DNA from: Reinekea sp. G2M2-21 | GTDB taxonomy: Bacteria > Pseudomonadota > Gammaproteobacteria > Pseudomonadales > Natronospirillaceae | Direction of reading: 5' to 3' | NCBI RefSeq assembly: GCF_015687175.1 | Contig: NZ_JADPQG010000004.1 | Span: 124,001-188,000 of the forward strand | Length of the DNA: 64,000 nucleotides | Shown here: piece after piece, positions 19,051 through 27,951 of the stretch | Numbering within the stretch: position 1 is the first letter of the stretch | Layout: the number at the start of each line of letters is the position of its first letter | Notes under the pieces: model-generated | What the model was told of the DNA's origin: nothing | The model's input: only the letters and a program-made list of their open reading frames with translations | Databases searched by the model: none | Made by a program: the position numbers and the translations under genes

Positions 19051-19848
19051 ATGACTATTCGAATGCCCGCTGTGTCTGGCGCGTTTTATCCCGCCGAATC
19101 CCATCAGTTGCATCATCAGTTGGCGACGTTTTTAGGTCAGGCAAATTACGATGCCGATTCCCGAGCACCGACCATGTTGGTGGTGCCGCACGCCGGCTAC
19201 ATTTATTCCGGCCAGATCGCCGCAAACGCCTATGCCTCGCTTAAAAATCACCGTGATGCCTATCGTCGGGTCGTTGTGCTCGGTCCTTCGCACCGTGTGG
19301 CTCTGCATGGCATAGCGGTCGCGGAACATGCAACGTTCAGAACACCTTTAGGGGATATTAAACTCGACCAAATCGCGATTAACCGATTAACCGACCTACC
19401 GGGAGTGGACGTCCGAACCGACGCGCATGCGTTGGAGCATAGTTTGGAAGTGCAGCTGCCGTTTTTGCAAACACTGTTGGACAATTTTCTGTTAGTGCCA
19501 TTGGTGGTTGGTCAGTCCAACGTTGAGCTGGTGCGCGAGGCAATTGAGACGATTTGGGATGAGCAGACGTTGATTGTGGTCAGCACCGATTTAAGCCATT
19601 TTCTGTACGACGCAGACGCAAATCGCGTCGATGCTAATACGATTCAGAAAATTCTACACTGTGAAACATCGCTGCTGGGTGAGGAGGCTTGTGGTCATCA
19701 CCCGCTAAACGGTGCTCTGGCGTTTGCTAAAGGGCGAGGGTGGCAGGTAGAGCCTATTGCAAAAGGAAATTCAGGGGAAATCACCGGAGACAAAGAGCGG
19801 GTCGTCGGTTATGCGTCGTTCGCTGTGTATGACGGTGTTAGCTCATGA
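19051..19848 (+). CDS. amrB: AmmeMemoRadiSam system protein B (MEMO1-like)
   Basis: A 265-residue homologue of human MEMO1. The family pattern is clear: RMPAVSGAFYPAE, VPHAGYIYSGQIAANAY, LGPSHR and STDLSHF. MEMO proteins resemble nonhaem-iron extradiol dioxygenases and have been reported to bind metal. The start is MTIRMPAV, with AAAGGGGG just upstream. The stop overlaps the next start (ATGA), so B and A are translationally coupled. Confidence 0.93.
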   Translation: MTIRMPAVSGAFYPAESHQLHHQLATFLGQANYDADSRAPTMLVVPHAGYIYSGQIAANAYASLKNHRDAYRRVVVLGPSHRVALHGIAVAEHATFRTPLGDIKLDQIAINRLTDLPGVDVRTDAHALEHSLEVQLPFLQTLLDNFLLVPLVVGQSNVELVREAIETIWDEQTLIVVSTDLSHFLYDADANRVDANTIQKILHCETSLLGEEACGHHPLNGALAFAKGRGWQVEPIAKGNSGEITGDKERVVGYASFAVYDGVSS

Positions 19849-20417
19849 CTCCGGTATTGTTGAATAACGAGCAACAGCAGATGGCACTGCGTTTTGCCCG
19901 GGAATGCGTTTGGCAGGCTTTGAACCCAGCGCAGCCGATTAGCGGCTTGACCGATCCTGTATTCGACTCACCATTGGCGTCCTTCGTGACCTTAACCACA
20001 GACGGCCAATTACGTGGTTGTATTGGTTCGCTGGAAGCTCATCGCAGTCTGGCAGATGATGTTGCTCAAAATGCCCATTCAGCTGCTTTTCGCGATCCCC
20101 GATTTTTACCGGTGACTATTGATGAATTGCCGGATCTCAGTTTCGAAATCTCGATACTGTCAAAACCTGAATCGCTGTCTTTTACCGATGAGCAGGACCT
20201 GTTTCGACAGGTCATTCCACATCGAGACGGTGTCATTATTGAACAGGGAAATCATCGCTCGACATTTCTACCGCAAGTTTGGGAGCAGTTGCCGGATCAC
20301 ACGACTTTTTTCAATTATCTAAAGCGAAAAGCTGGCTTGGATGAAGCGACACCCGTCACCGAATTAGATGTTCAGACATACCAGGTGCAAAGCTTTAGAG
20401 AGCGCGCGAACCAATAA
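19845..20417 (+). CDS. amrA: AmmeMemoRadiSam system protein A (AMMECR1-like)
   Basis: A 190-residue AMMECR1-domain protein. The conserved core LRGCIGSLEAHRSLADDV, with HSAAFRDPRF and the later GVIIEQGNHRSTFLPQVW, is typical. The invariant RGCIG motif suggests an enzymatic or ligand-binding role, but none is proven. It overlaps amrB by 4 bp, and together with the divergent radical SAM gene completes the three-protein set conserved from archaea to bacteria. Confidence 0.93.
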   Translation: MTPVLLNNEQQQMALRFARECVWQALNPAQPISGLTDPVFDSPLASFVTLTTDGQLRGCIGSLEAHRSLADDVAQNAHSAAFRDPRFLPVTIDELPDLSFEISILSKPESLSFTDEQDLFRQVIPHRDGVIIEQGNHRSTFLPQVWEQLPDHTTFFNYLKRKAGLDEATPVTELDVQTYQVQSFRERANQ

Positions 20418-20667
20418 GGCTTGCGCGTTTTGGGGCCTTAATCAATATATCGCTTAAAACAACTCAGTATCCCAGGCCTGGCATTTAGATAAATGAACTT
20501 CGGTAACACTTTGCGACCCCACTTCGCTGATCGAGTCTGTTAAAAATTTGCCGTTACATTTTGCGCGATTGCCCTTGAACTTTAGAGTAACTAAGGCTTG
20601 GCGGACAAACGAACACACTGTTTAGGCTAATTTTCCTCAGCTCTCGACCTATAATGAGAATTCCGGG
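20418..20667. other. Intergenic gap between convergent genes
   Basis: About 250 bp between the ends of amrA and the minus-strand exporter gene. I see no ORF, tRNA or convincing terminator hairpin in it. Confidence 0.6.
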
Positions 20668-22401
20668 CTAGCGTTCCAATGTGGTATGGAGTTCGGCGTA
20701 GTGGCCGTTCAATGCAAGCAGTTCATTGTGGGTGCCGCTTTCGACAATAGCGCCGTTTTTCATGACATGAATAACATCGGCATTCATCACCGTGGTGAGC
20801 CGATGGGCAATCACCAGAGTGGTTTTATCTTTGGTGAACGCATCCAGCAGAGCTTGAATTTTCTGTTCTGTGTTGTTGTCCAATGCCGACGTGGCTTCGT
20901 CTAACAGCAGAATGGGCGCGTTGCGTAGCAGCGCGCGCGCAATGATCACACGCTGCCGCTGTCCGCCTGAAAGATTCGTACCACGAGGTCCCGCCAGGCT
21001 GTCTAAACCATCCGGTAAGTCTTTCGCAAACTGGCTGACCAAGGCGGTATCGGCCACCGAATCGATTTTAGCTTCATCAGCGGTTAAATCACCGAGCCAA
21101 ATATTGTCGCGTATTGATTCATCGAACAGCGCGGATTCTTGTGAAACCACAGCCACGTCCTGGCGAAGATCCAATAAATCGATGTCGGCCAGATTATCGT
21201 CGCCAATGAAGATATCACCGCTAGACTGCAACTCCAGTTGGGTCAAAACGTTAAACAACGTTGATTTTCCCGCGCCGCTAGGGCCAACAAAGGCCGTGGT
21301 TTTGCCACCTGGCGCAACAAAGCTCAGGTTGTTCAGAACGACATTATTACCATAGGAAAAATTGACCTGTTCGAAGCGAATATCTCCGTTAGGATTGGCT
21401 AGCTTGCGAACTGAATTGGGGCGCTCGGTTGGTTGTTGGTCGAAAACAAAAAATATTCTTTCCAGGTTGGCCAGCGCCATTTGCAGACCACTGGTTACAT
21501 TGGTCAGCCGGCGGAGAGGGTCCAGAACCAATGCGATGGCAAAGAAAAATGTGATGAAGGAGCCTGCGGTTTTTTCACCCGCTAATATTTCCTGCCCACC
21601 GTAAAAGATAACGGCGACAAAACCCAAACCCGCGACAATGTCGATTATGGATGGCATGGCGGCGCGGCCGTATTCGGATTTCAGATTGTTTTTTACAAAG
21701 GCGCCAACATCTTGCTTGAATCGGTCTTCTTCGTGTGTGAGCAAGTTATTGAGTTTAATGGCCTTGATGCCATGAAAAATCTCATCTAATCGCGTCGATA
21801 AACTGGCAGAAGACTCTCTTGCCCGCCGGGTTAAGCGACGGATTGCTTTTTGAAGCCAGGCCATTGGAAGCAATAGTACGGGTAGGCCGACAAAAATGAT
21901 TAACGTCCACGCGATATCCTCTTGCATGGCTGCAATAATCATGGCGACAAGTGTTGCGGTATCTCGACCGAATGTGAGCAACGTGCCGCTGGCAAATGAT
22001 TGCAGGGCTTGCGTATCTCCCCGCACCCGCTCAATGAGTTCACCCGGTGCATGACGGTTAAAAAATGCAATATCCAGACGCAACAGGTGGTTGGTCAGGT
22101 CTTGTTGCAACTCACCGACAATTGACATTCCTGCTTTAACGGTCAGTGATCGATGAGCAAAAGAGCCGAATCCTTTAACCAGAAAAACGCCAAGGAAGGC
22201 TAAGGTGACCGGTAGGACGGCCGTTGGGTCTGCCTGAACAAATATCTTGTCTACCATGGGTTGCAATTGTTTGACGAGAACAAAAATTGAGCCGCTTTCG
22301 AGCAGCATAAAGCAGATGGCGACAATCAGTTTGCCAATGTGATTCTTGATATATCCAGACCACATTTTACTCAACAGGTATTTACCGGAATGGTTACTCA
22401 C
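20668..22401 (-). CDS. MsbA-like ABC exporter (fused permease and ATPase)
   Basis: A 577-residue half-transporter: six membrane helices with a DUF-ABC exporter core (residues about 1-320), then a nucleotide-binding domain with Walker A GPSGAGKST, signature LSGGQRQR and Walker B ILLLDEATSALD, then the H-loop IAHRLTT. Homodimers of this class flip lipid A-core or other lipids across the inner membrane. It starts at GTG, overlapping the end of the phosphatase gene by 8 bp. It lacks an adjacent lpxK, so it may be a paralogue of the housekeeping MsbA. Confidence 0.88.
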   Translation of the reverse strand: MSNHSGKYLLSKMWSGYIKNHIGKLIVAICFMLLESGSIFVLVKQLQPMVDKIFVQADPTAVLPVTLAFLGVFLVKGFGSFAHRSLTVKAGMSIVGELQQDLTNHLLRLDIAFFNRHAPGELIERVRGDTQALQSFASGTLLTFGRDTATLVAMIIAAMQEDIAWTLIIFVGLPVLLLPMAWLQKAIRRLTRRARESSASLSTRLDEIFHGIKAIKLNNLLTHEEDRFKQDVGAFVKNNLKSEYGRAAMPSIIDIVAGLGFVAVIFYGGQEILAGEKTAGSFITFFFAIALVLDPLRRLTNVTSGLQMALANLERIFFVFDQQPTERPNSVRKLANPNGDIRFEQVNFSYGNNVVLNNLSFVAPGGKTTAFVGPSGAGKSTLFNVLTQLELQSSGDIFIGDDNLADIDLLDLRQDVAVVSQESALFDESIRDNIWLGDLTADEAKIDSVADTALVSQFAKDLPDGLDSLAGPRGTNLSGGQRQRVIIARALLRNAPILLLDEATSALDNNTEQKIQALLDAFTKDKTTLVIAHRLTTVMNADVIHVMKNGAIVESGTHNELLALNGHYAELHTTLER

Positions 22402-23107
22402 GATTCAGCACCTTATCGACCAACAGGTCATACCATTTGTTGGAATGGAATTGCGCGGTGAGGGTGTCCCGGTCGTAATGATCTTTGGCCCACGTCATGA
22501 AATCGATCGGCGTTTTTTCATTGAACTGACGGTAGGTTTCCAAAAAGTAATCCAGTCGGCCAGTATTTGAATGCTTGATGTGCAGGTAACGCAGGCTCAG
22601 TTGCTTTTGCGCTTCTTCAATCGGGGCTTTTTTAATCAGCAGTAAATATAACGCGGAGCAGATACCAGCGCGGTCGGCGCCCGACTTACAATGGAACAGT
22701 ACCGGTTTCCGTAATTGTTCGAACATGGCCTGCGTTTTCAACAGTTCTTCGTAGGTGGGCATGCGTCGGGAATACATTTTATGATTGATCATTTCAATGC
22801 CGTATTCGTCGCAGGCTTCCTTTTCGAGGATATAAGAACCCCAACGGCTCACGCCACGCAGATTAACAATGGTTTTAATGCCCTGGCTGGCGAGCTTTTT
22901 GATATGTCGGGGTGACGGCTGATTGCTGCGCCACACGCCATCATCGAGCTGGTGTCGGTTAGTCCAGAAAAATCTCAGGAAAGAATGGTCACCCATGACG
23001 GCGTCGAAACGTGCGAAAGCGCGCTGGCCGGACGTTTTTAGGCCATCAGCCCATTGTTGCTGTGCGTTGATGTATTTCTGTTTCAGATAGGATTGCTTTT
23101 TGCTCAT
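22394..23107 (-). CDS. Dual-specificity/tyrosine phosphatase-like protein
   Basis: A 237-residue cysteine phosphatase with the P-loop HCKSGADRAG (CX5R) in the middle and an upstream general-acid region. The preceding DDGVWRSNQPSP and IKTIVNLRG segments are typical of the atypical DSP branch in proteobacteria. The start MSKKQSYLKQ fits better than an upstream ATG. It overlaps the ABC exporter gene, suggesting a joint role in lipid or envelope phosphate chemistry; a lipid phosphatase is as plausible as a protein phosphatase. Confidence 0.8.
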   Translation of the reverse strand: MSKKQSYLKQKYINAQQQWADGLKTSGQRAFARFDAVMGDHSFLRFFWTNRHQLDDGVWRSNQPSPRHIKKLASQGIKTIVNLRGVSRWGSYILEKEACDEYGIEMINHKMYSRRMPTYEELLKTQAMFEQLRKPVLFHCKSGADRAGICSALYLLLIKKAPIEEAQKQLSLRYLHIKHSNTGRLDYFLETYRQFNEKTPIDFMTWAKDHYDRDTLTAQFHSNKWYDLLVDKVLNRE

Positions 23108-23346
23108 TGCGTGGCTGTAGCTGACTGTTCGGGGGCGTATTCTAAGGTGATTGGCCGGTTCATGATAGCGCAAGAGGTCGTTTTAGGCTGGATTTGGCCA
23201 AAAAACCGGGTCTGTAACGATACTTTTACTGAATACTGAAAGGTCTGCAAGTATAAGCCTTCCGAGCACTGCTTGGTGCCAAAGGTGTTTTGTCCTTAAC
23301 ATACTCCGAGAGTCAAAAAATAAGAAACCAACAACAGGAACTGACC

Positions 23347-24018
23347 ATGAAGCAGGAATACGCGCCCATCCCCTATGAATTTAACACCCTCACAGAGGCG
23401 GAAATGCAGGCCGAGGCGGAGGCTTTTTATCAGGCCATCAAGACGCGGCGAACCGTGCGGGATTTTTCCGATAAGCCGATTCCCGCCAGCGTGATCGAGC
23501 AGGCTATATTGTCAGCGGGTACCGCACCCAATGGCGCCAACATGCAGCCTTGGCATTTCGTGGCAATCTCTAACGCAGACATCAAGAAGCAAATACGGTT
23601 GGCTGCGGAACAGGAAGAGCGCGAGTTTTATGAGCAACGGGCGTCAGAGGAATGGTTGGACGCACTCAGCCACCTGGGGACCGACGCAGAAAAGCCCTTC
23701 TTAGAAACGGCATCCCATTTGATTGTTATTTTTCTGAAGAAGTTTTCCTACGATGCGCAGGGTAACAAGCTTAAAAATTATTACACATCTGAAAGCGTCG
23801 GCATCGCGACCGGTTTTCTGATTAACGCGCTGCACACCAGCGGAGTCGCCACGTTGACTCACACGCCGAGCCCGATGAAATTTTTGAACACTATTTTAAA
23901 ACGACCGGCCGATGAACGCCCCTATATGATTTTGGTGGCTGGCTACCCGGCAGACGGGTGTCAGGTGCCGACCATCGACAAGAAGCCGTTGGTCGACATC
24001 GCTACCTTTCTGGACTAA
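23347..24018 (+). CDS. Nitroreductase-fold flavoprotein, iodotyrosine deiodinase-like
   Basis: A 223-residue FMN enzyme. It has RRTVRDFS near the N-terminus, AGTAPNGANMQPWHF, the active-site lid EEREFYEQRASEEWLDAL, ESVGIATGFL and THTPSPMKFLN. This combination, with Glu and Tyr in the lid, matches bacterial homologues of iodotyrosine deiodinase more than NfsA/NfsB. It may reductively dehalogenate halotyrosines or reduce a phenolic substrate. The start at MKQEYAPIP follows CAGGAA; a longer upstream frame is ignored. Confidence 0.8.
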   Translation: MKQEYAPIPYEFNTLTEAEMQAEAEAFYQAIKTRRTVRDFSDKPIPASVIEQAILSAGTAPNGANMQPWHFVAISNADIKKQIRLAAEQEEREFYEQRASEEWLDALSHLGTDAEKPFLETASHLIVIFLKKFSYDAQGNKLKNYYTSESVGIATGFLINALHTSGVATLTHTPSPMKFLNTILKRPADERPYMILVAGYPADGCQVPTIDKKPLVDIATFLD

Positions 24019-24040
24019 TTCGGATGCTGTTAGGGTTCTC

Positions 24041-25822
24041 TCAGCGGCCGCTCAATTTAAACACCTGCCCGGCAAAGCCCGGGCAGTTGATGGGGATCGT
24101 CAGATCGCCATGATCCGCAGCTTGAACGGTTTTCTGTAACCACTCTTCGCCGATGCATTCGACCAGTACGCTGCCAGAGTAGAGCCCTTCGCAGGCGGCA
24201 ACTACATCCGGAGGCAGTATCAAGTCGCAATAGCTGTCGCGAAAGTCGAAATTGACAAACACCAGAATCCAATGTGCGTGGTGTTTGCGAATGAAGGCAT
24301 ATTGCCGCTCGCCATAGTTCAGGGAGTATTGACGATTATGGGCGTGCAGTGAAATGAAATCGCCGTGGAGCGTTGGCTCTTGCGCTGAAAAGCTCAATAG
24401 ACGCTGGTACGCGGCATCCAGTTCCGCCTGGCTTTGGGTCAGGCCACCACCGTCAAATCGACCGTGGTTCATCCAGGCTTGGTGGGCAGGAACACCTGCG
24501 TAGTCAAAAATCGTGGTACGGCTGGCGCGACCGAAACCCAGGTCCTGATCCGCCTTTTCGCCTTGCGCTTGGCCGAAATACAACATGGTCGGACCTTTTC
24601 CCAGTAACGCAGTGACGACCATCGCAGGCCAGCCGCGTTCTGCAGAACCCGCGAATTCTGGATGCGCGATGCGTTGTTCATCGTGATTTTCAAGAAAACG
24701 CAACAGGTGGGGTTCTATGTCGGCAAGCCGACGTTGATCGTCGTCCAATCGGGAGGTACCGGCCGATTCGCGAACGATCTCTTTGAGCGTGTCATAGACA
24801 TCAACTTTGTCGTAGAGGTAGTCCATCTTGCCGTTGAAAATGTAGTCGCGATACAAATCCGGTTGGTAGACCTCAGCAATCACCTCGGCTTCTGGGTTGT
24901 GCACTTTTATACTTGCGTTCATGAAGCTCCAGAACTCAACCGGCACCATTTCTGCCATGTCGAAGCGGAAGCCATCCACGCCCTTATCCAGCCAATACAG
25001 GGCAATGTCGCGGAATTTGGTCCAGCTGTTCGGTAGCGATTTGTCAGCCCAGAATTCAGCGTGCGCGACGAAATCCTGCTGATCATAACCGGGCGGTAAT
25101 TCCGGGAAATCTTTGATGCCATCCAGTGTAACGCCATAGTTTATTTTGGCGGTTTCGAACCAGTCATCCCAATGTGGCTTGGCGTGGCGACCACCATTCC
25201 CCGTCCATTTGGCCGGTGATTCCTGGTAATGAGCGCCCTGATATTCGCCGCCCAGCGGTGCGAAGCCTTCTGGGTAATCTGGGGTTTGAAAGTCTTCTCC
25301 GGGCAGGTAGTAGAAGTTGTTGTTTCGATCGTAACTCAGCTCGGTGTTATCGCGCGCTCCAAAGTCATCTACACCCGGCGGGGCACTGACGCTCTGATAC
25401 TGGCGCGCGACGTGATTCGGCACAATATCAATAATAACTTTCATGCCGTGTCGGTGGGTTCGCTCGATCAGGGCTTCAAACTCTTCCAGCCGCTGTGCCG
25501 GGTTCATGGCGAGATCTGGATTCACGTTGTAATAGTCTTTCACGGCGTAAGGCGAGCCGGCACGACCTTTCACGACCTCAGGGTGGTCGTCATGGATGCC
25601 CGGGTATGAGCCGATCAGGGCATGGTGCGGTACGCCGGTGTACCAGATGTGGCTCACACCATAATTTTTGATTGCGCGCAGTGCGGTATCGTCAAAATCC
25701 GCAAACTTGCCGACTCCGTTTTCCTCTTTGGTGCCCCACGGTTTATTGGTGGTGTTTTGATTACCAAACAGGCGTGTAAACACTTGATAAATGACGGGCT
25801 TGCCGGATTGATCACTGGACAC
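24041..25822 (-). CDS. GH13 alpha-amylase family glycosidase
   Basis: A 593-residue cytoplasmic glycoside hydrolase. Region I is IDIVPNHV, region II GVDGFRFDMAE with the nucleophile Asp, region III VIAEVY with the acid Glu, and region IV FLENHDEQR with the transition-state Asp. No signal peptide is seen, so it probably acts on imported or stored alpha-glucans or oligosaccharides. The start is GTG (VSSDQSGKP), preceded by AAGGATT; the longer open frame upstream has no family resemblance. It is divergent from the alpha/beta hydrolase. Confidence 0.9.
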   Translation of the reverse strand: MSSDQSGKPVIYQVFTRLFGNQNTTNKPWGTKEENGVGKFADFDDTALRAIKNYGVSHIWYTGVPHHALIGSYPGIHDDHPEVVKGRAGSPYAVKDYYNVNPDLAMNPAQRLEEFEALIERTHRHGMKVIIDIVPNHVARQYQSVSAPPGVDDFGARDNTELSYDRNNNFYYLPGEDFQTPDYPEGFAPLGGEYQGAHYQESPAKWTGNGGRHAKPHWDDWFETAKINYGVTLDGIKDFPELPPGYDQQDFVAHAEFWADKSLPNSWTKFRDIALYWLDKGVDGFRFDMAEMVPVEFWSFMNASIKVHNPEAEVIAEVYQPDLYRDYIFNGKMDYLYDKVDVYDTLKEIVRESAGTSRLDDDQRRLADIEPHLLRFLENHDEQRIAHPEFAGSAERGWPAMVVTALLGKGPTMLYFGQAQGEKADQDLGFGRASRTTIFDYAGVPAHQAWMNHGRFDGGGLTQSQAELDAAYQRLLSFSAQEPTLHGDFISLHAHNRQYSLNYGERQYAFIRKHHAHWILVFVNFDFRDSYCDLILPPDVVAACEGLYSGSVLVECIGEEWLQKTVQAADHGDLTIPINCPGFAGQVFKLSGR

Positions 25823-25959
25823 GGCGAGAATCCTTCTTGTAATTGATGTTATGCAAAGCATTGTACAAAAACACTGGCAGACTACCGGGTTGAACTCGTC
25901 AACCGGTTGATAAAAGCTATAACGCGATTCTTGTCTCGTGCTGAATAAGGGAGCCATCC

Positions 25960-26889
25960 ATGCCGACACTCAAAACGCAATTCATTCATTTTTTGTTGCA
26001 ACACCGTCATTGGTTTCGGGGGCGGCTAAGACCGGAGACGATCACTGAGCGGACCGATATGGTTGCCTTGCGTGCCCGCACGGAAAAGATGGCGGCCAGG
26101 TTGGGGCAATTGGATGCCTCATTCAAGCTTGTATCCGAAGAACATCGGGGTGTGCACGCACTGCGGCTGATTACAGACGCGCATGCGCAGACCTTGTTGC
26201 TGTATTTTCACGGTGGTGGCTACACCACCGGCTCGGCTTCGTCGCATCGGGGGATCGTGTCTAAGTTTGTCAAAGCGACTGGGGTCAATGCGTTATGTTT
26301 CGACTACCGCCTGGCACCAGAACATCCGTTTCCCGCAGCCTTGGATGACAGTATAGCGGTGTATCAGAACCTGTTAGCGACCGGTTGGTTGCCTGAGAAC
26401 ATCGTTTTTTGTGGTGACTCAGCCGGAGGAGGATTGGCGTTAGCCACACTGTTGAAGTTGAAAAGTCTGGCGATGCCTTTGCCCAAAGCGGCAGTGTTAC
26501 TGTCCCCTTGGGTGGACCTTACGTTACAACAGGCGTCTTATCTGACTGATGATCCGCTGGCGCCACCCGGTTCTTGGCAGGTATATGGCAATTGGTACGC
26601 GACGACACACGACAAAAAAAATCCACTGATATCACCCTTATATGGTGATATGCAGGGGTTGCCCCCAATGTTTATTTCGGTGGGTACCCGCGAAAACATT
26701 CATGACGAAGCGCTGGCACTCATGGCGAAAGCGGAGAAAGCCGGTGTTGAGGTGCATCGCCAAATCGGTCAAGGGATGATGCACTGTTATCCGGCTATGG
26801 CGCCGATTCTGCCTGAGGCCGTTGAGGCGTTAGCGGACATTGCGGGCTTTATCCGGCAGCAACTTATACAAAATCCACCCGCGCATTAA
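25960..26889 (+). CDS. Alpha/beta hydrolase of the hormone-sensitive lipase family
   Basis: A 309-residue esterase. The oxyanion motif HGGGY, the nucleophile elbow GDSAGGG and the later acid (SVGTRENIHDEA) and His (MMHCYPAM) make the HSL-type catalytic set. It probably hydrolyses short-chain esters in the cytoplasm. The 3' end overlaps the opposing oxygenase gene by 26 bp, so the pair is convergent. Confidence 0.9.
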   Translation: MPTLKTQFIHFLLQHRHWFRGRLRPETITERTDMVALRARTEKMAARLGQLDASFKLVSEEHRGVHALRLITDAHAQTLLLYFHGGGYTTGSASSHRGIVSKFVKATGVNALCFDYRLAPEHPFPAALDDSIAVYQNLLATGWLPENIVFCGDSAGGGLALATLLKLKSLAMPLPKAAVLLSPWVDLTLQQASYLTDDPLAPPGSWQVYGNWYATTHDKKNPLISPLYGDMQGLPPMFISVGTRENIHDEALALMAKAEKAGVEVHRQIGQGMMHCYPAMAPILPEAVEALADIAGFIRQQLIQNPPAH

Positions 26890-27565
26890 ACGCGATGACG
26901 ATTCGATCCTTGTCGCCGAAGTAAGGCAAAGCAGAATGCTTCAGATAAGACGGGAAGATCACAATCTGACCGTCCTTGGGTTCTATGTCCCAAATGCCCG
27001 TGCCATTTAGGTACTGGCTCCCGGCATCGAGGTAGTGGTCGGCATTCACTCTCGGGTCATAGAAACGATTCAGTCCATTGCGCCGGGTAAAATCTGAATC
27101 GCCAATATCGAGATAGTAAATTCCGCACCAGGAACAGTTGGGGTGACTGTGTGCATCGTGATAACCGCCATTGCGAGTTACGTGATACCAGCTTTCAACG
27201 ATAGTGGCATACGCCTCTGCGTCTTCTGGCCAAAAGGGTTGATTGACGTCGGCGGCGATGGTGTTGATGAGGTCGCTGAGGAATACATTGAGCGTTTGTA
27301 TGTCGGCATTGTCCCGATCCAGAAAGTCCAGTTCGCTTTCCGCCAGATTGGCTTTGGCGGTAACAGCAACTTCACTTTGAACCGTCGCATTAAGTTCACC
27401 AATATCGTCGTAAATACTGTTGCGCAGCGCTTCCTGCAGCATCGTGTGGTAGGGGTTTTCGGTAATAAAGCATTGGCTGTTCCAAAGCTCTATCGCTTCA
27501 ATGTCAGGGCTGTCGGTGATGTAGTCTTTCTGCATGCGGGTATCGGTTGAGTAAGGGTGGGGCAT
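26864..27565 (-). CDS. Putative 2OG-Fe(II) oxygenase (TIGR02466-like)
   Basis: A 233-residue cupin-fold protein. The metal-binding region GGYHDAHSHPN, then WCGIYYLD, and the distal FPSYLKHSALPYFG with IVIAFNARV, match the family of putative 2-oxoglutarate/Fe(II) oxygenases known as TIGR02466. The first His and Asp and the later His and Arg fit the facial triad and 2OG-binding positions. Its substrate is unknown. Confidence 0.8.
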   Translation of the reverse strand: MPHPYSTDTRMQKDYITDSPDIEAIELWNSQCFITENPYHTMLQEALRNSIYDDIGELNATVQSEVAVTAKANLAESELDFLDRDNADIQTLNVFLSDLINTIAADVNQPFWPEDAEAYATIVESWYHVTRNGGYHDAHSHPNCSWCGIYYLDIGDSDFTRRNGLNRFYDPRVNADHYLDAGSQYLNGTGIWDIEPKDGQIVIFPSYLKHSALPYFGDKDRIVIAFNARVDFV

Positions 27566-27597
27566 GGTAACCCATTTCGTATTTGAGCGTCATGCAG

Positions 27598-27625
27598 ACA
27601 AAAAAAAGCCCGCTCAAGGCGGGCC
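27598..27625 (-). terminator. Terminator of the small minus-strand gene
   Basis: GCCCGC-TCAA-GGCGGGC forms a very stable hairpin. On the minus strand it is followed by a long T-run, matching the end of the 60-codon gene at 27656-27838. Confidence 0.85.
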
Positions 27626-27655
27626 AAAAAACGAGTGTATAAATCGTTCCAGAAA

Positions 27656-27838
27656 TCAGGCTTTACGCGCGCGCGGTGATGCAGTCAGCAGGCTGCGCGA
27701 TGTTCTTGAGACCCATTCAAAAGCGGCTTTGGTGGCGTCGTTTACGGCCTGGCTGCGCATGGCGCGGGCTCGTTGAATATGACGCTCAACATCAGATGGC
27801 TCATAAGCGTTTACGGCGATCTGTTCAAAACTTTGCAT
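27656..27838 (-). CDS. Small basic protein (RSP_7527-like)
   Basis: A 60-residue protein with a predicted amphipathic helix containing VERHIQRARAMRSQAVND and a basic tail (SPRARKA). The RARAMR motif resembles small proteobacterial proteins of the RSP_7527 or DUF1127 kind, but the similarity is from memory. It is divergent from the LysR-type regulator across about 110 bp and has its own terminator, so it may be the regulator's target. Confidence 0.6.
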   Translation of the reverse strand: MQSFEQIAVNAYEPSDVERHIQRARAMRSQAVNDATKAAFEWVSRTSRSLLTASPRARKA

Positions 27839-27951
27839 GGGTGAATCTCAACAACAGCAAATAAGATGCGCGCAGTCTATGGCGTTGACCTTTTGGTCAC
27901 AAACGATTATTTTTACGATTATAAGTTAGTTTATTTCACCTATGGGCCCGC

